A stretch of DNA of 64,000 nt from Angustibacter sp. Root456 (lineage in GTDB: Bacteria > Actinomycetota > Actinomycetes > Actinomycetales > Angustibacteraceae). The notes beneath the pieces are model-generated. The model had not been told where the DNA came from. It saw nothing but the letters and a program-made list of their open reading frames with translations, and did no database searches. This document shows positions 55,038 through 62,863 of this stretch, one piece after another. The stretch spans positions 131,488 to 195,487 of the forward strand of contig NZ_LMER01000015.1 of the NCBI RefSeq assembly GCF_001426435.1, read 5' to 3'. The translations under genes and the position numbers were made by a program. Position 1 is the first letter of the stretch. Each line of letters opens with the position of its first letter.

Positions 55038-56078
55038 ATGGAGAACGAGCTGCTCGGCATCGGCCGGCTGGCCTCGCTCAGCGGGCTGCCCGTCAGTGCG
55101 CTGCGCTTCTACGACGGCGCCGGCGTGCTCGCGCCCGCGGTGGTCGACCCGTCGTCGGGGTACCGCTTCTACCTTCCGAGCCAGGTGTTCCAGGCTCGGC
55201 TGGTCGCGCACCTGCGCCGGGTCGGCCTGCCGTTGGACGACATCAGGGCCACCGTGAACGACCCGGCCCGGGCCGAGTCGGTGCTGGCCGCCCACCTGCA
55301 CCGGCTGGAAGCCGGCCTCGCAGACGCCCGCAGGGAGATCTCCATGGTTCATCACCTACTCATGAACAAGGAGACCCCCATGACCCGCTGCACGCTGCCT
55401 GCCGACGACCTGGTCCGAGCCCTGCGAGAGGTCCGGTACGCCGTCTGCCCGGACCCGGACCAGCCCCGGCTCAACGGCGTCTACCTCGACAGCGAGGCCG
55501 ACCGGCTACGGGTGGTTGCCACCGACCGGTACCGGCTGGCCACCAGCACGGTGCCCACGAGGCAGCCGTCGGACCTCCACCTGCTGCTGCCCACAGCGGC
55601 CGTTGACGAGCTGCTCGCAGGCGAGCACACGGGCGCGCTCGAGGTCGTGGCCGCCGACGGCACGATCACGATGTCGGGCAGCGGGGGCACGGTGCGGGCG
55701 CAGGTGCCGGACACCGACTTCCCGCCGTACCGCAGCTGGCTCGACCTGGGTCGCCAGAACGTGCCCGTGGACGCCGGGGCCCTGCGCGCTGCGCTCGACG
55801 CCGGGGCGACCGAGACCCGCGTCCGGGACACCGACGGCGTCGCCTACGACGTCAGCCCGCTCAGCGTCACGGCGCGAGGGGTGGAGGTCGGCGCGTCCGA
55901 CGAGCCGGACGCGCTGGTGGTGGCGGTCAACCGCGAGTTCCTGCTCGAGGCACTGGAGGCCGGTGACCAGCTCACCCTCGGCCTGGACGACCCCATCGCG
56001 CCGCTGGCCATCCGCAACCCCGACCGGGACGGCACGCTGTCGATCCTGATGCCGGTGCGCCTCGACCAGCCTGCCTGA
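55038..56078 (+). CDS. MerR-type regulator fused to a DNA polymerase III beta-clamp-like domain
   Basis: 346 aa. Residues 5-75 are a MerR winged helix (LGIGRLASLSGLPVSALRFYDGAGVLAPAVVDPSSGYRFY) and 77-110 a helical linker. Residues 119-235 resemble the central DnaN domain (LNGVYLDSEADRLRVVATDRYRLATSTVPT), and 241-343 the C-terminal domain (VAVNREFLLEALEAGDQLTLGLDDPIAPLAIRNPD...LSILMPVRL). The first clamp domain is absent, replaced by MerR. The terminal MPVRL is the DnaN ending that lies beside the partner-binding pocket. GGGAGG precedes the ATG. A second ATG at 55380 has its own AAGGAG and would make the clamp half alone. Confidence 0.87.
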   Translation: MENELLGIGRLASLSGLPVSALRFYDGAGVLAPAVVDPSSGYRFYLPSQVFQARLVAHLRRVGLPLDDIRATVNDPARAESVLAAHLHRLEAGLADARREISMVHHLLMNKETPMTRCTLPADDLVRALREVRYAVCPDPDQPRLNGVYLDSEADRLRVVATDRYRLATSTVPTRQPSDLHLLLPTAAVDELLAGEHTGALEVVAADGTITMSGSGGTVRAQVPDTDFPPYRSWLDLGRQNVPVDAGALRAALDAGATETRVRDTDGVAYDVSPLSVTARGVEVGASDEPDALVVAVNREFLLEALEAGDQLTLGLDDPIAPLAIRNPDRDGTLSILMPVRLDQPA

Positions 56079-56105
56079 GCCGCGCGCCGTCCGCGTCACG
56101 GACGC

Positions 56106-56132
56106 CCTCCCGTCCGTCACGCGGACGGGAGG
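56106..56132. terminator. bidirectional terminator between convergent genes
   Basis: A perfect 11-bp stem (CCTCCCGTCCG and complement) with a 5-nt loop, between the plus-strand fusion gene and the minus-strand hydrolase. Confidence 0.85.
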
Positions 56133-56144
56133 ACGCAGCGGCGA

Positions 56145-56732
56145 TCAGACGTCGAGCCCGCGCAGGAAGCCGAGGACGCGCGACCACATGAGCTCGGCCG
56201 CCGCGACGTCGTACTCGCCCGGCAGCGAGGGGTCGGCGAACAGGTGCCCGGACCCGGGGTAGTCGAAGATCTCGACGGTGCCACCGGCCTGCTCGACCTC
56301 GCGGCGCTGGGCCCCGAAGGCCTCGGCGTCGTCGCGGAACGGGTCGTCGAGCATCGTGTGCACCTGGGCCGGCACACCGTGCGGCCATGTGACGTCGTCG
56401 CCGAGCCAGCTCGGCACGAAGACGCCGGACAGCAGCAGCACGCCGGAGACGGGACGCTTGGTGGCGGCGAGGACCGCCTGGCCGCCGCCGGCCGAGAACC
56501 CGGCGGCGACGAACCCCTCGGGCAGGTCGGCGACCGCCTCGAGCGTGCGCCGGTCGATCTCGTCCGACGACGCGCGCCAGCTCGCGATGGCCTGCTCGTA
56601 GTCGTCGAAGACCTGCCCGTCAAGCAGGTCGACCACGAGCACGTCGTGGCCGTCGGCGCGCAGCCGCTGCGCGGCGTCGTGGATGCCGGGCCGCAGCCCG
56701 AGGACGGAGGGGAACAGCACGATCTGCGTCAT
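56145..56732 (-). CDS. dienelactone hydrolase-family alpha/beta hydrolase
   Basis: 195 aa from MTQIVLFPSVLGLRPG. The nucleophile S80 lies in GFSAGGGQAV (serine where classical dienelactone hydrolases have cysteine); H163 is in GSGHLF and an acid is likely at D130. The substrate is unknown. It is in an operon with the small gene upstream (43 nt). The ribosome-binding site is weak. Confidence 0.8.
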   Translation of the reverse strand: MTQIVLFPSVLGLRPGIHDAAQRLRADGHDVLVVDLLDGQVFDDYEQAIASWRASSDEIDRRTLEAVADLPEGFVAAGFSAGGGQAVLAATKRPVSGVLLLSGVFVPSWLGDDVTWPHGVPAQVHTMLDDPFRDDAEAFGAQRREVEQAGGTVEIFDYPGSGHLFADPSLPGEYDVAAAELMWSRVLGFLRGLDV

Positions 56733-56775
56733 GGCGTCAGCAGACCACGCCGCACCGACAGCGCCGTCAGCGCCG

Positions 56776-56955
56776 TCAGCGCCAGCCGGGTGCGAGCCGC
56801 GTGAGGGCCTCGGCGGCCGCCGCGTCGTGCTGCGCGATCGGCACCAGCAGGCGCACGGCGTCGGCCGTCTGGCCGGTCTGCCGCACCGCGGCGGCGAAGG
56901 AGGCGGCACCGATGAGTCCCGCGGTGAGCTCGGTGACGTAGGTGGTCAGATCCAT
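56776..56955 (-). CDS. small hypothetical protein (59 aa)
   Basis: Starts MDLTTYVTELTAGLIGAASF with GGAGG 5 nt before the ATG, and is probably helical. The good ribosome-binding site and the position just ahead of the hydrolase gene support it. It has no match that I recognise and is transcribed away from the chelatase gene. Confidence 0.55.
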   Translation of the reverse strand: MDLTTYVTELTAGLIGAASFAAAVRQTGQTADAVRLLVPIAQHDAAAAEALTRLAPGWR

Positions 56956-57032
56956 GGTGTCCTCCAGTGCTGCTGTGCCACCTACTGATTCGACACGCCG
57001 TCGCCGCTCTTGAGAAGGGCAGACTGTCGATC

Positions 57033-57734
57033 GTGACGGCACCTGTGCTCATCGCCTGCGCCCACGGCACCCGCGACGTCCGCGGCCGCCGGGCCGTCGG
57101 CGCGCTCGTCGCGGCCCTCGCCGCCGCCCGACCGGGGCTGGTGGTCGAGGCGGCCTTCGTCGACGTCCAGCCGCCGACGGTCGCGGACGTCGTCGAGCGC
57201 ACCACCGCGGACGGCGGCAGCGCGGTCGTCGTGCCGCTGCTGCTCTCGCGCGGGTTCCACGTCGGTGTCGACGTGGCGCGCGCCGTCGAGGGCCGCCGGG
57301 CGGTCGCGGCCGGCGCGCTCGGGCCGGACCCGCGGCTGGCCTCCCTGCTCGTCTACCGGCTGAGTGCCTGGGGGCTGGCGGCCGGGGACGCCGTGGTGCT
57401 GGCCGCAGCCGGCTCCAGCGACCCGCGCGCCGCGGCCGACGTCCAGCAGGTGGCACGGGCGGTGCAGGCCCACCACGCCGGACCGGTCAGCGTCGGCTTC
57501 GGTGCCGGCGCGTCGCCGTCCGTCACGCAGGCGGTGAGCGCCGCACGGGCCGAGCACCCCGGCCGGCGGGTGGTCGTCGCGGCCTATCTGCTCGCGCCCG
57601 GGTTCTTCCACGAGCGCCTGCTCGGGTGCGGCGCGGACGTCGTCGCCGCTCCGCTGCTGCTGGCGGGTGCGGCGCCCGATCCCCGGCTCGTCGAGGTGGT
57701 GCTCGACCGGTACGACGCGGCCGTCGCGCAGTGA
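57033..57734 (+). CDS. CbiX/sirohydrochlorin chelatase-like protein
   Basis: 233 aa with two CbiX-like halves. The N-terminal half has ACAHGTRD with the metal-binding H11; the second half has AAAGSSDPRA where a histidine would be in a symmetric enzyme, a usual arrangement in actinobacteria. It would insert iron or cobalt into sirohydrochlorin (siroheme or cobalamin route). I chose the GTG at 57033; a CAGACT box 7 nt before it fits a leaderless start. The later block AAYLLAPGFFHERLL is typical. Confidence 0.83.
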   Translation: MTAPVLIACAHGTRDVRGRRAVGALVAALAAARPGLVVEAAFVDVQPPTVADVVERTTADGGSAVVVPLLLSRGFHVGVDVARAVEGRRAVAAGALGPDPRLASLLVYRLSAWGLAAGDAVVLAAAGSSDPRAAADVQQVARAVQAHHAGPVSVGFGAGASPSVTQAVSAARAEHPGRRVVVAAYLLAPGFFHERLLGCGADVVAAPLLLAGAAPDPRLVEVVLDRYDAAVAQ

Positions 57735-57747
57735 CGTGAGCCGGCGG

Positions 57748-57753
57748 TAGGGT
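57748..57753 (+). promoter_or_regulatory. candidate -10 of a leaderless promoter
   Basis: TAGGGT, 8 nt, then the ATG at 57762. Confidence 0.35.
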
Positions 57754-57761
57754 CCCCGCTC

Positions 57762-58463
57762 ATGGACATGCTGAGGGGGGCGCAGATCGCCGCGGCGGGC
57801 CTGGCGGACTGGCGCAAGCTGGCCCAGGGACTGCACGCCCGCTACCTGGTCGAGGGCTTCACCACCGGCGCGCGGTTCGTCGCAGCGGTGGGTGAGGCGG
57901 GCGACGACCTCGGGCACCACCCGAGCGTGGCGCTGGCCACCGGACACGTCGACCTCGCGCTGGTCACCCGCGACGCCGTCTACCGCGACGACGAGGGCAC
58001 CGAGCACGTCGTCGAGTGGGTGACGCAGCAGGACGTCGACCTCGCGCGACGCATCACGCAGATCGCCGCTGACCACGGGCTGCGCGCCGACCCGGCCGCG
58101 GTCAGCCAGGTCGAGCTCGGGCTCGACACGGCACGGTCCGCGACCATCGCGCCCGTCTGGGCGGCTCTGCTCACCGGCGACGCCGCGGCGCAGGGCCGCG
58201 GCACCCCCGGCGACGAGATCCGGGACGCCACCGGCCGCGTGCCGCACCTGTGGTTCGGGGACGCCCCGGACGACCCCTCCGCCCAGCGTTTCCACGTCGA
58301 GGTCTACGTCGCCCCCGAGGTGGCCGAGCAGCGGATCGCCGCCGCCGTCGCCGCGGGCGGCACCGTCGTCGACGACAGCGACGCACCCTCGCTCACGGTG
58401 GTCGCCGACCAGGACGGCAACCGCGGTGTCGTGTGCGTCGACACGTCCGCGGCGCCGGCCTGA
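57762..58463 (+). CDS. pterin-4a-carbinolamine dehydratase-like domain fused to a glyoxalase-fold domain
   Basis: 233 aa. Residues about 10-105 resemble pterin carbinolamine dehydratase (W17..L20, Y29..F33, the HHP at 52-54, then V63 and D92-I98), which dehydrates 4a-hydroxytetrahydrobiopterin. Residues about 145-228 look like a VOC/glyoxalase half (VPHLWFGDAPDDPSAQRFHVEVYVAPEVAEQRIAAAVAAGG). Such fusions are known in actinobacteria; the joint function is not established. The TH..GGLT segment of canonical enzymes is weak (LVTRDAVYRDDEG), so activity is uncertain. It ends 3 nt from the murB stop. Confidence 0.78.
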   Translation: MDMLRGAQIAAAGLADWRKLAQGLHARYLVEGFTTGARFVAAVGEAGDDLGHHPSVALATGHVDLALVTRDAVYRDDEGTEHVVEWVTQQDVDLARRITQIAADHGLRADPAAVSQVELGLDTARSATIAPVWAALLTGDAAAQGRGTPGDEIRDATGRVPHLWFGDAPDDPSAQRFHVEVYVAPEVAEQRIAAAVAAGGTVVDDSDAPSLTVVADQDGNRGVVCVDTSAAPA

Positions 58464-58466
58464 CGC

Positions 58467-59540
58467 TCAGAGGCTGAGGCCCACCAGCACCGGCTCGTTG
58501 ACCAGCGTGACCCCGAAGCGGTCGCGGACGCCGTCGCGCACCTCGCGCGCGAGCGCAACCAGGTCGGACGCTGAGGCGCCGCCACGGTTGGTGAGGGCGA
58601 GAGTGTGCTTGGTCGACAGCGCGGCCGGGCCCGGCAGGCCGTACCCCTTGGTGAAGCCGGCGCGCTCGATGAGCCACGCCGCGCTCGTCTTGACGCCCTC
58701 GCCGCCCGGGAAGGCCGGTGGGTCGACGTCCGGGCCGAGCACGTCGTGCACTCGCTCGCGCAGCGCCTCGAACCGCCCCGGCGACAGGATCGGGTTGGTG
58801 AAGAACGAGCCGGCGCTCCAGGTGTCGTGGTCGTCGGCGTCCAGCACCATGCCGCGACGGCGGCGCTGAGCCAGCACGGCCTCGCGCGCCTCGGCCAAGG
58901 GCACGCGCGCGCCGACCTCGACGCCCAGGCCGCGGGCGAGGTCGGCGTACCCGACGGGCGCCGACAGGTCGCCGAGGCGCAGCTGGAAGAGCACGTCGAG
59001 GACGACGAAGCGGTCGGTGCCCTTGAACGCCGAGTGCCGGTAGGTGAACCGGCAGTCGGCGCTCGCGACGGTGACGACCTGCTGGCCGAAGCGGTCCCAG
59101 ACGCGCACCGAGGCGATGGTCTGCGCGACCTCCTGACCGTAGGCCCCGACGTTCTGCACCGGCGTCGCACCGACGCTGCCGGGGATGCCGGAGAGCGCCT
59201 CGATGCCGACCCAGCCCTCGGCGACGGCGCGGGCGACGAGGTCGTCCCACGGCTCACCGGCCGCGACGCGCACGTTCACGCCACCGCAGGAGTCAGCCGA
59301 CTCCACGGTGACGCCACGCGTCGCGATGCGCACCACCGTGCCGGCGATCGGCTCGTCGGTGACGAGCAGGTTCGAACCGCCCGCGACGACGAGCAGGGGT
59401 TCGTCGGCGTCGTCGACCTCGCGGACGGCGTCCACGAGCTCGTCGGTGGTGGTGGCGGTGACCAGCCGATCGGCCGGACCCCCGACGCGGAAGGTGGTGA
59501 GCTCGGCGAGGCGGGTCGCGCCGTCGTCAGTGGGTGCCAT
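58467..59540 (-). CDS. murB: UDP-N-acetylenolpyruvoylglucosamine reductase
   Basis: Second step of peptidoglycan precursor synthesis, reducing the enolpyruvyl group with NADPH via FAD. 357 aa. FAD motif AGGSNLLV (53-60), GIPGSVGATPVQNVGAYGQEV (118-138), YRHSAFKG (Y167, R168), catalytic proton donor S245 in SAGSFFTNP, and the late glutamate in VNEPVLVG. Start ATG overlaps the MFS stop (TGATG). Confidence 0.96.
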   Translation of the reverse strand: MAPTDDGATRLAELTTFRVGGPADRLVTATTTDELVDAVREVDDADEPLLVVAGGSNLLVTDEPIAGTVVRIATRGVTVESADSCGGVNVRVAAGEPWDDLVARAVAEGWVGIEALSGIPGSVGATPVQNVGAYGQEVAQTIASVRVWDRFGQQVVTVASADCRFTYRHSAFKGTDRFVVLDVLFQLRLGDLSAPVGYADLARGLGVEVGARVPLAEAREAVLAQRRRRGMVLDADDHDTWSAGSFFTNPILSPGRFEALRERVHDVLGPDVDPPAFPGGEGVKTSAAWLIERAGFTKGYGLPGPAALSTKHTLALTNRGGASASDLVALAREVRDGVRDRFGVTLVNEPVLVGLSL

Positions 59541-60763
59541 CACTGCATTCCCTCGTGGCCATTGGGTGCCCCAGCTGCCTTAGGTTGGCGACGGGGTGCC
59601 ACCGCGGCGTCCCCTCGGGGCGCGGTGGCGGGGGCGAGGAACAGCGCGAGCAAGAGGACGGCGAGCACGAGCCACAGGCTGTCGCGCACCCCCACGTGCT
59701 GGGCGAGGAAGCCCACGGCAGGTGGCCCGGCCAGGAACGCCGTGTAGCCGATGGACGCGACGACGCTCACGCGCACCGCGGCGCGGGCGGGGTCGTCTGC
59801 GGCGGCGCTCATGCCCACGGGGAAGCCCAGCGACGCGCCGAGCCCCCAGATCACGGCCCCCACCATGGCGACGGGCAGGTTCGGGCCCAGCACCACGAGC
59901 AGCAGGCCCACCACAGCCGCGAGCGCGGTGGCGCGCAGCACGCGCACGGTGCCGTAGCGGTCGAGCAGCTTCGTGCCTGCCACGCGCCCGATGGTCATGG
60001 CCGTGACGAAGAAGCCGAAGGTCAGCACACCCAGCGCCGGACGGACGTCGAAGCCGTCGATCACCGCGAGCGAGAGCCAGTCGTTCGCGGTGCCCTCGGT
60101 GAACGCGAAGGTCAGCACGAGCAGTCCGATGGCGAGCACGCGCGGCTCGCGCCAGGCCGACAGGGCGCTCTCGCGCGGCGTCGCCTCCTGCTCGTGCGCC
60201 GATCCTGCCGGTAGGAACCACGTGCAGCCGACCTGCGCCAGCACGAGCACCACGGCCGCGACCACGACGAGGTGCACGACGGTCGCGACGTGCAGGTAGA
60301 CCAGCAGCGCGCCGGCCAGAGACCCGACGACGCTGCCGACCGACCAGGAGGCGTGGAAGTGCGGCATGACGTGCCGGTCGAGCCGGCGCTCGACCTCAGC
60401 GCCCTCGACGTTCATCGCGACGTCCCAGCTGCCCGAGCCGAAGCCCATCAGGAACAGGCCGACGACGAGCAGCGGCACGCGGTCGGCGATCCCGGCGAGC
60501 GCGAGGCCGACCGTGCACACCACGGCACCGGCGCGCACGGTGGTGGCCGCACCGACCCGCTGCACCACCGCCCCGGTGCTGGGCAGCGCCAGCACCGCGC
60601 CCAGCGACACCGCGAGCAGCACCAGACCCACCTCGGCGGGCTCCAGGCCGAGCCGGTCACGCGTGGACGGGATGCGCGAGACCCACGCCGCGAAGACCAG
60701 CCCGTTGAGCAGGAAGACCGCGAGGACGGCGGCGCGAGCTCTCGAGACCTCGGGTGAGGTCAC
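59540..60763 (-). CDS. major facilitator superfamily transporter
   Basis: 407 aa with about twelve helices. The N-terminal repeat has FLLNGLVFAAWVSRIPSTRDRLGLEPAEVGLVLLAVSLGAVLALPSTGAVVQRVG; the second half has IDGFDVRPALGVLTFGFFVTAMTIGRVAGTKLLDRYG. The substrate is unknown. The start is a GTG overlapping the hadB stop (GTGA), so it is in the hadAB-murB transcript. Confidence 0.88.
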   Translation of the reverse strand: MTSPEVSRARAAVLAVFLLNGLVFAAWVSRIPSTRDRLGLEPAEVGLVLLAVSLGAVLALPSTGAVVQRVGAATTVRAGAVVCTVGLALAGIADRVPLLVVGLFLMGFGSGSWDVAMNVEGAEVERRLDRHVMPHFHASWSVGSVVGSLAGALLVYLHVATVVHLVVVAAVVLVLAQVGCTWFLPAGSAHEQEATPRESALSAWREPRVLAIGLLVLTFAFTEGTANDWLSLAVIDGFDVRPALGVLTFGFFVTAMTIGRVAGTKLLDRYGTVRVLRATALAAVVGLLLVVLGPNLPVAMVGAVIWGLGASLGFPVGMSAAADDPARAAVRVSVVASIGYTAFLAGPPAVGFLAQHVGVRDSLWLVLAVLLLALFLAPATAPRGDAAVAPRRQPKAAGAPNGHEGMQ

Positions 60764-61203
60764 GGCAGCCGGACGACGGCGCGGGCCCGCCCGAGCACGG
60801 CCACCGAGGAGCCGTCGTCGCCGCGGGTGGTGGCCGTGAGGTCGACGCGCACGGTGCGTGCGTCGTCGTCCTTGGCCGCGACCACACCGCTCACCTCGAT
60901 CTGCGCGCCCTCGACGTCGTCGACCGGCACCGGCTTGGTGAAGCGCACGCCGTACTGCACGACGGCGCCGGGGTCGTCGACCCATGCGGTCACCAGTCGC
61001 ACGGCCGTGGCCATGGTGAACATGCCGTGCGCGATGACGCCGGGCAGACCGACGTCGCGGGCGATGCGGTCGCTCCAGTGGATGGTGTTGAAGTCACCGC
61101 TGGCGCCGGCGTAGCGGATGAGGTCGGCGCGGGTGATCGCGTAGACCTGCGTGGGCAGGGTGGTGCCCACCGCGACGGCGTCGAACGTCGGGCGCTCGCT
61201 CAC
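60760..61203 (-). CDS. hadB: (3R)-hydroxyacyl-ACP dehydratase subunit HadB (MaoC-like)
   Basis: 147 aa. The hot-dog fold catalytic pair D37/H42 is in AGASGDFNTIHWSD; then GVIAHGMFTMATAVRLV. With HadA it should form the FAS-II dehydratase that actinobacteria use in place of FabZ. Start GTG overlaps the hadA stop. HadC, present in mycobacteria, is absent. Confidence 0.93.
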   Translation of the reverse strand: MSERPTFDAVAVGTTLPTQVYAITRADLIRYAGASGDFNTIHWSDRIARDVGLPGVIAHGMFTMATAVRLVTAWVDDPGAVVQYGVRFTKPVPVDDVEGAQIEVSGVVAAKDDDARTVRVDLTATTRGDDGSSVAVLGRARAVVRLP

Positions 61204-61643
61204 GACCCCTCCCCTCGCACGACGATGGTGGACGTGGCGGTGCACACGGCGTCGCCGTCCTCGGTCGTGATCTCGCTGCGGGTGGTGACCATCGAGTGGC
61301 CGCCGGCCGAGCGCACGGAGTCGACGTGCAGCACGGCGACCAGCCGGTCGCCGGCCGTGATCGGCCGGTGGTGCACGAAGCTCTGCTCACCGTGCACGAC
61401 GCGGCTGAAGTCGATGCCCGCCTCGGGGTCGAGCACCAGCTGGGCGTCACAGCGCTGGGCGACGATGACGGCGAAGGTGGGCGGCGCGATGACGTCGCGA
61501 TAGCCCGCGGCCCGGGCCGCGTCGGGGTCGGTGTGCACGGGGTGCGGCCCCACGACCTCGGCGAACTCGCGGATCTTCTCGCGCCCCACCTCGTACGGCG
61601 GGGTCGGCGGGTACTGGCGACCCGCGAACTCGGCGTTGACCAT
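61200..61643 (-). CDS. hadA: (3R)-hydroxyacyl-ACP dehydratase subunit HadA (MaoC-like)
   Basis: 147 aa from MVNAEFAGRQYPPTPPYEVGREKIREFAEVVGPHPVHTD. It is the non-catalytic substrate-binding partner: the Asp-His pair is not conserved. A TAGCGT box 7 nt before the ATG suggests a leaderless promoter after the rpmG terminator. The cluster rpmG-hadA-hadB is conserved in actinobacteria. Confidence 0.93.
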   Translation of the reverse strand: MVNAEFAGRQYPPTPPYEVGREKIREFAEVVGPHPVHTDPDAARAAGYRDVIAPPTFAVIVAQRCDAQLVLDPEAGIDFSRVVHGEQSFVHHRPITAGDRLVAVLHVDSVRSAGGHSMVTTRSEITTEDGDAVCTATSTIVVRGEGS

Positions 61644-61650
61644 GGGCCTC

Positions 61651-61656
61651 ACGCTA
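61651..61656 (-). promoter_or_regulatory. candidate -10 box for hadA
   Basis: TAGCGT on the minus strand, 7 nt before the hadA ATG. Confidence 0.4.
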
Positions 61657-61679
61657 CCGGCGTCCGCAGACAGCACGAC

Positions 61680-61714
61680 GAAGCGGCCGCCCCCTGGACG
61701 GGGACGGCCGCTTC
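61680..61714 (-). terminator. terminator of rpmG
   Basis: GAAGCGGCCG / CGGCCGCTTC stem with further GC pairs inside, 17 nt past rpmG. It isolates rpmG from hadA. Confidence 0.85.
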
Positions 61715-61731
61715 GGATGCGTGGAGGCTGC

Positions 61732-61902
61732 TCAGCGGGTCTCGCGGTGCAGCGTGTGGCGCTTCTCGCGACGGCAGTACTTCTTGAGCTCGAGCCGGTC
61801 GGGGTCGTTGCGCCGGTTCTTCTTGGTGATGTAGTTGCGCTCCTTGCACTCCGTGCACGCCAGAGTGATCTTCGGGCGGATGTCGGCGCTCTTGGTGGCC
61901 AC
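61732..61902 (-). CDS. rpmG: 50S ribosomal protein L33
   Basis: 56 aa from a GTG ([43 protein letters not shown]). The first zinc pair C16/C19 is intact. The second is broken: C43 is present but the expected fourth cysteine is glutamate (YCRREKRH). Paralogous zinc-free L33 proteins lack all four cysteines, so this is an intermediate form. Confidence 0.95.
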   Translation of the reverse strand: MATKSADIRPKITLACTECKERNYITKKNRRNDPDRLELKKYCRREKRHTLHRETR

Positions 61903-62000
61903 GGGGGACGCTCGCTTTCGGGGGAGTCAACTACGACACGCAGGAACAACTTCACGAGGATACGGGACAGGCGGCGGCGAACCAAACCCGCGCCCGTGCG

Positions 62001-62074
62001 TAGCGGGGGCGGGACTCGAACCCGCGACACCACGATTATGAGCCGTGTGCTCTAACCACCTGAGCTACCCCGCC
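62001..62074 (-). tRNA. metT: tRNA-Met (elongator, anticodon CAT)
   Basis: 74 nt. Acceptor GGCGGGG/CCCCGCT (G-U at the top), D arm AGCTCAGGTGGTTAGAGC, anticodon loop CTCATAA, T arm GGTTCGAGTCC. The base-paired top of the acceptor marks it as elongator rather than initiator. CCA is not encoded. Confidence 0.95.
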
Positions 62075-62121
62075 GGGTGAGCCTCGCCGTCCAGCACACG
62101 CGTGGACGGCCAGCCTCGTCG

Positions 62122-62194
62122 AGCCCCAATACGGAATCGAACCGTAGACCTTCTCCTTACCATGGAGACGCTCTGCCGACTGAGCTATTGGGGC
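62122..62194 (-). tRNA. thrT: tRNA-Thr (anticodon GGT)
   Basis: 73 nt. Acceptor GCCCCAA/TTGGGGC, D arm AGCTCAGTCGGCAGAGC, anticodon stem-loop TCTCC-ATGGTAA-GGAGA, T loop GGTTCGATTCC. tRNA-Thr, tRNA-Met, rpmG is a conserved actinobacterial order. Confidence 0.96.
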
Positions 62195-62251
62195 AGCGCG
62201 GACGAGCGTACACGGTGAGGGCAGCCCCCGAGAAATCGACCGACAGACCGG

Positions 62252-62722
62252 CTAGAGACCCAGCTCGTCCAGGCCCGGGTGGTCGTCCGGACGCGGGCCG
62301 GCGAGGTCCCAGTGGAACAGCCTCTCGGCGTCGCTGATGGGCAGGTCGTTGATGCTCGCGTGCCGCCGGCGCATGAGGCCGTGCTCGTCGAACTCCCAGT
62401 TCTCGTTGCCGTACGAGCGCCACCACTGCCCGTCCGCGTCGTGCGACTCGTAGGCGAACCGCACGGCGATCCGGTCGTCGCCGAAGGCCCACAGGCCCTT
62501 GATGAGCCGGTACTCCCGCTCGCGCTCCCACTTGCGGGCGAGGAAGGCGACGATCTGCTCGCGGCCCTCGACGAACTCGTGGCGGTTCCGCCACCGGCTG
62601 TCGACCGTGTAGGCGAGCGAGACGCGCTGGGGGTCACGGGTGTTCCACGCGTTCTCAGCGCCCCGCACCTTGGCGAGGGCGTCCTCGCGGCTGAACGGCG
62701 GCACGGGCGGCCTGGTCTCCAT
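62252..62722 (-). CDS. DUF1348 (SnoaL/NTF2-like) protein
   Basis: 156 aa: [59 protein letters not shown], then [29 protein letters not shown]. The family is conserved and its function is unknown. GAGAGGAG precedes the ATG by 5 nt. No partner is evident nearby. Confidence 0.88.
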   Translation of the reverse strand: METRPPVPPFSREDALAKVRGAENAWNTRDPQRVSLAYTVDSRWRNRHEFVEGREQIVAFLARKWEREREYRLIKGLWAFGDDRIAVRFAYESHDADGQWWRSYGNENWEFDEHGLMRRRHASINDLPISDAERLFHWDLAGPRPDDHPGLDELGL

Positions 62723-62863
62723 GACGGCTCCTCTCGACGCGACCTGCTCAGCGAACCGCCTGCGACCACTTCTGGCAACGGCACGGTCGTGGCACCGAAG
62801 GCCAGCAGGCTGGCCCCCGGCGCCACGACCGGATCCTCACGAACGGATCCTGCGCAGACGCAG

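Noticed and set aside
52207-58463. Genomic island of recent transfer
   Set aside because: Base composition and codon use look like the rest of the window, and there is no integrase, transposase or flanking repeat; the tRNA-Trp gene beside it shows no duplicated 3' end that I could see.
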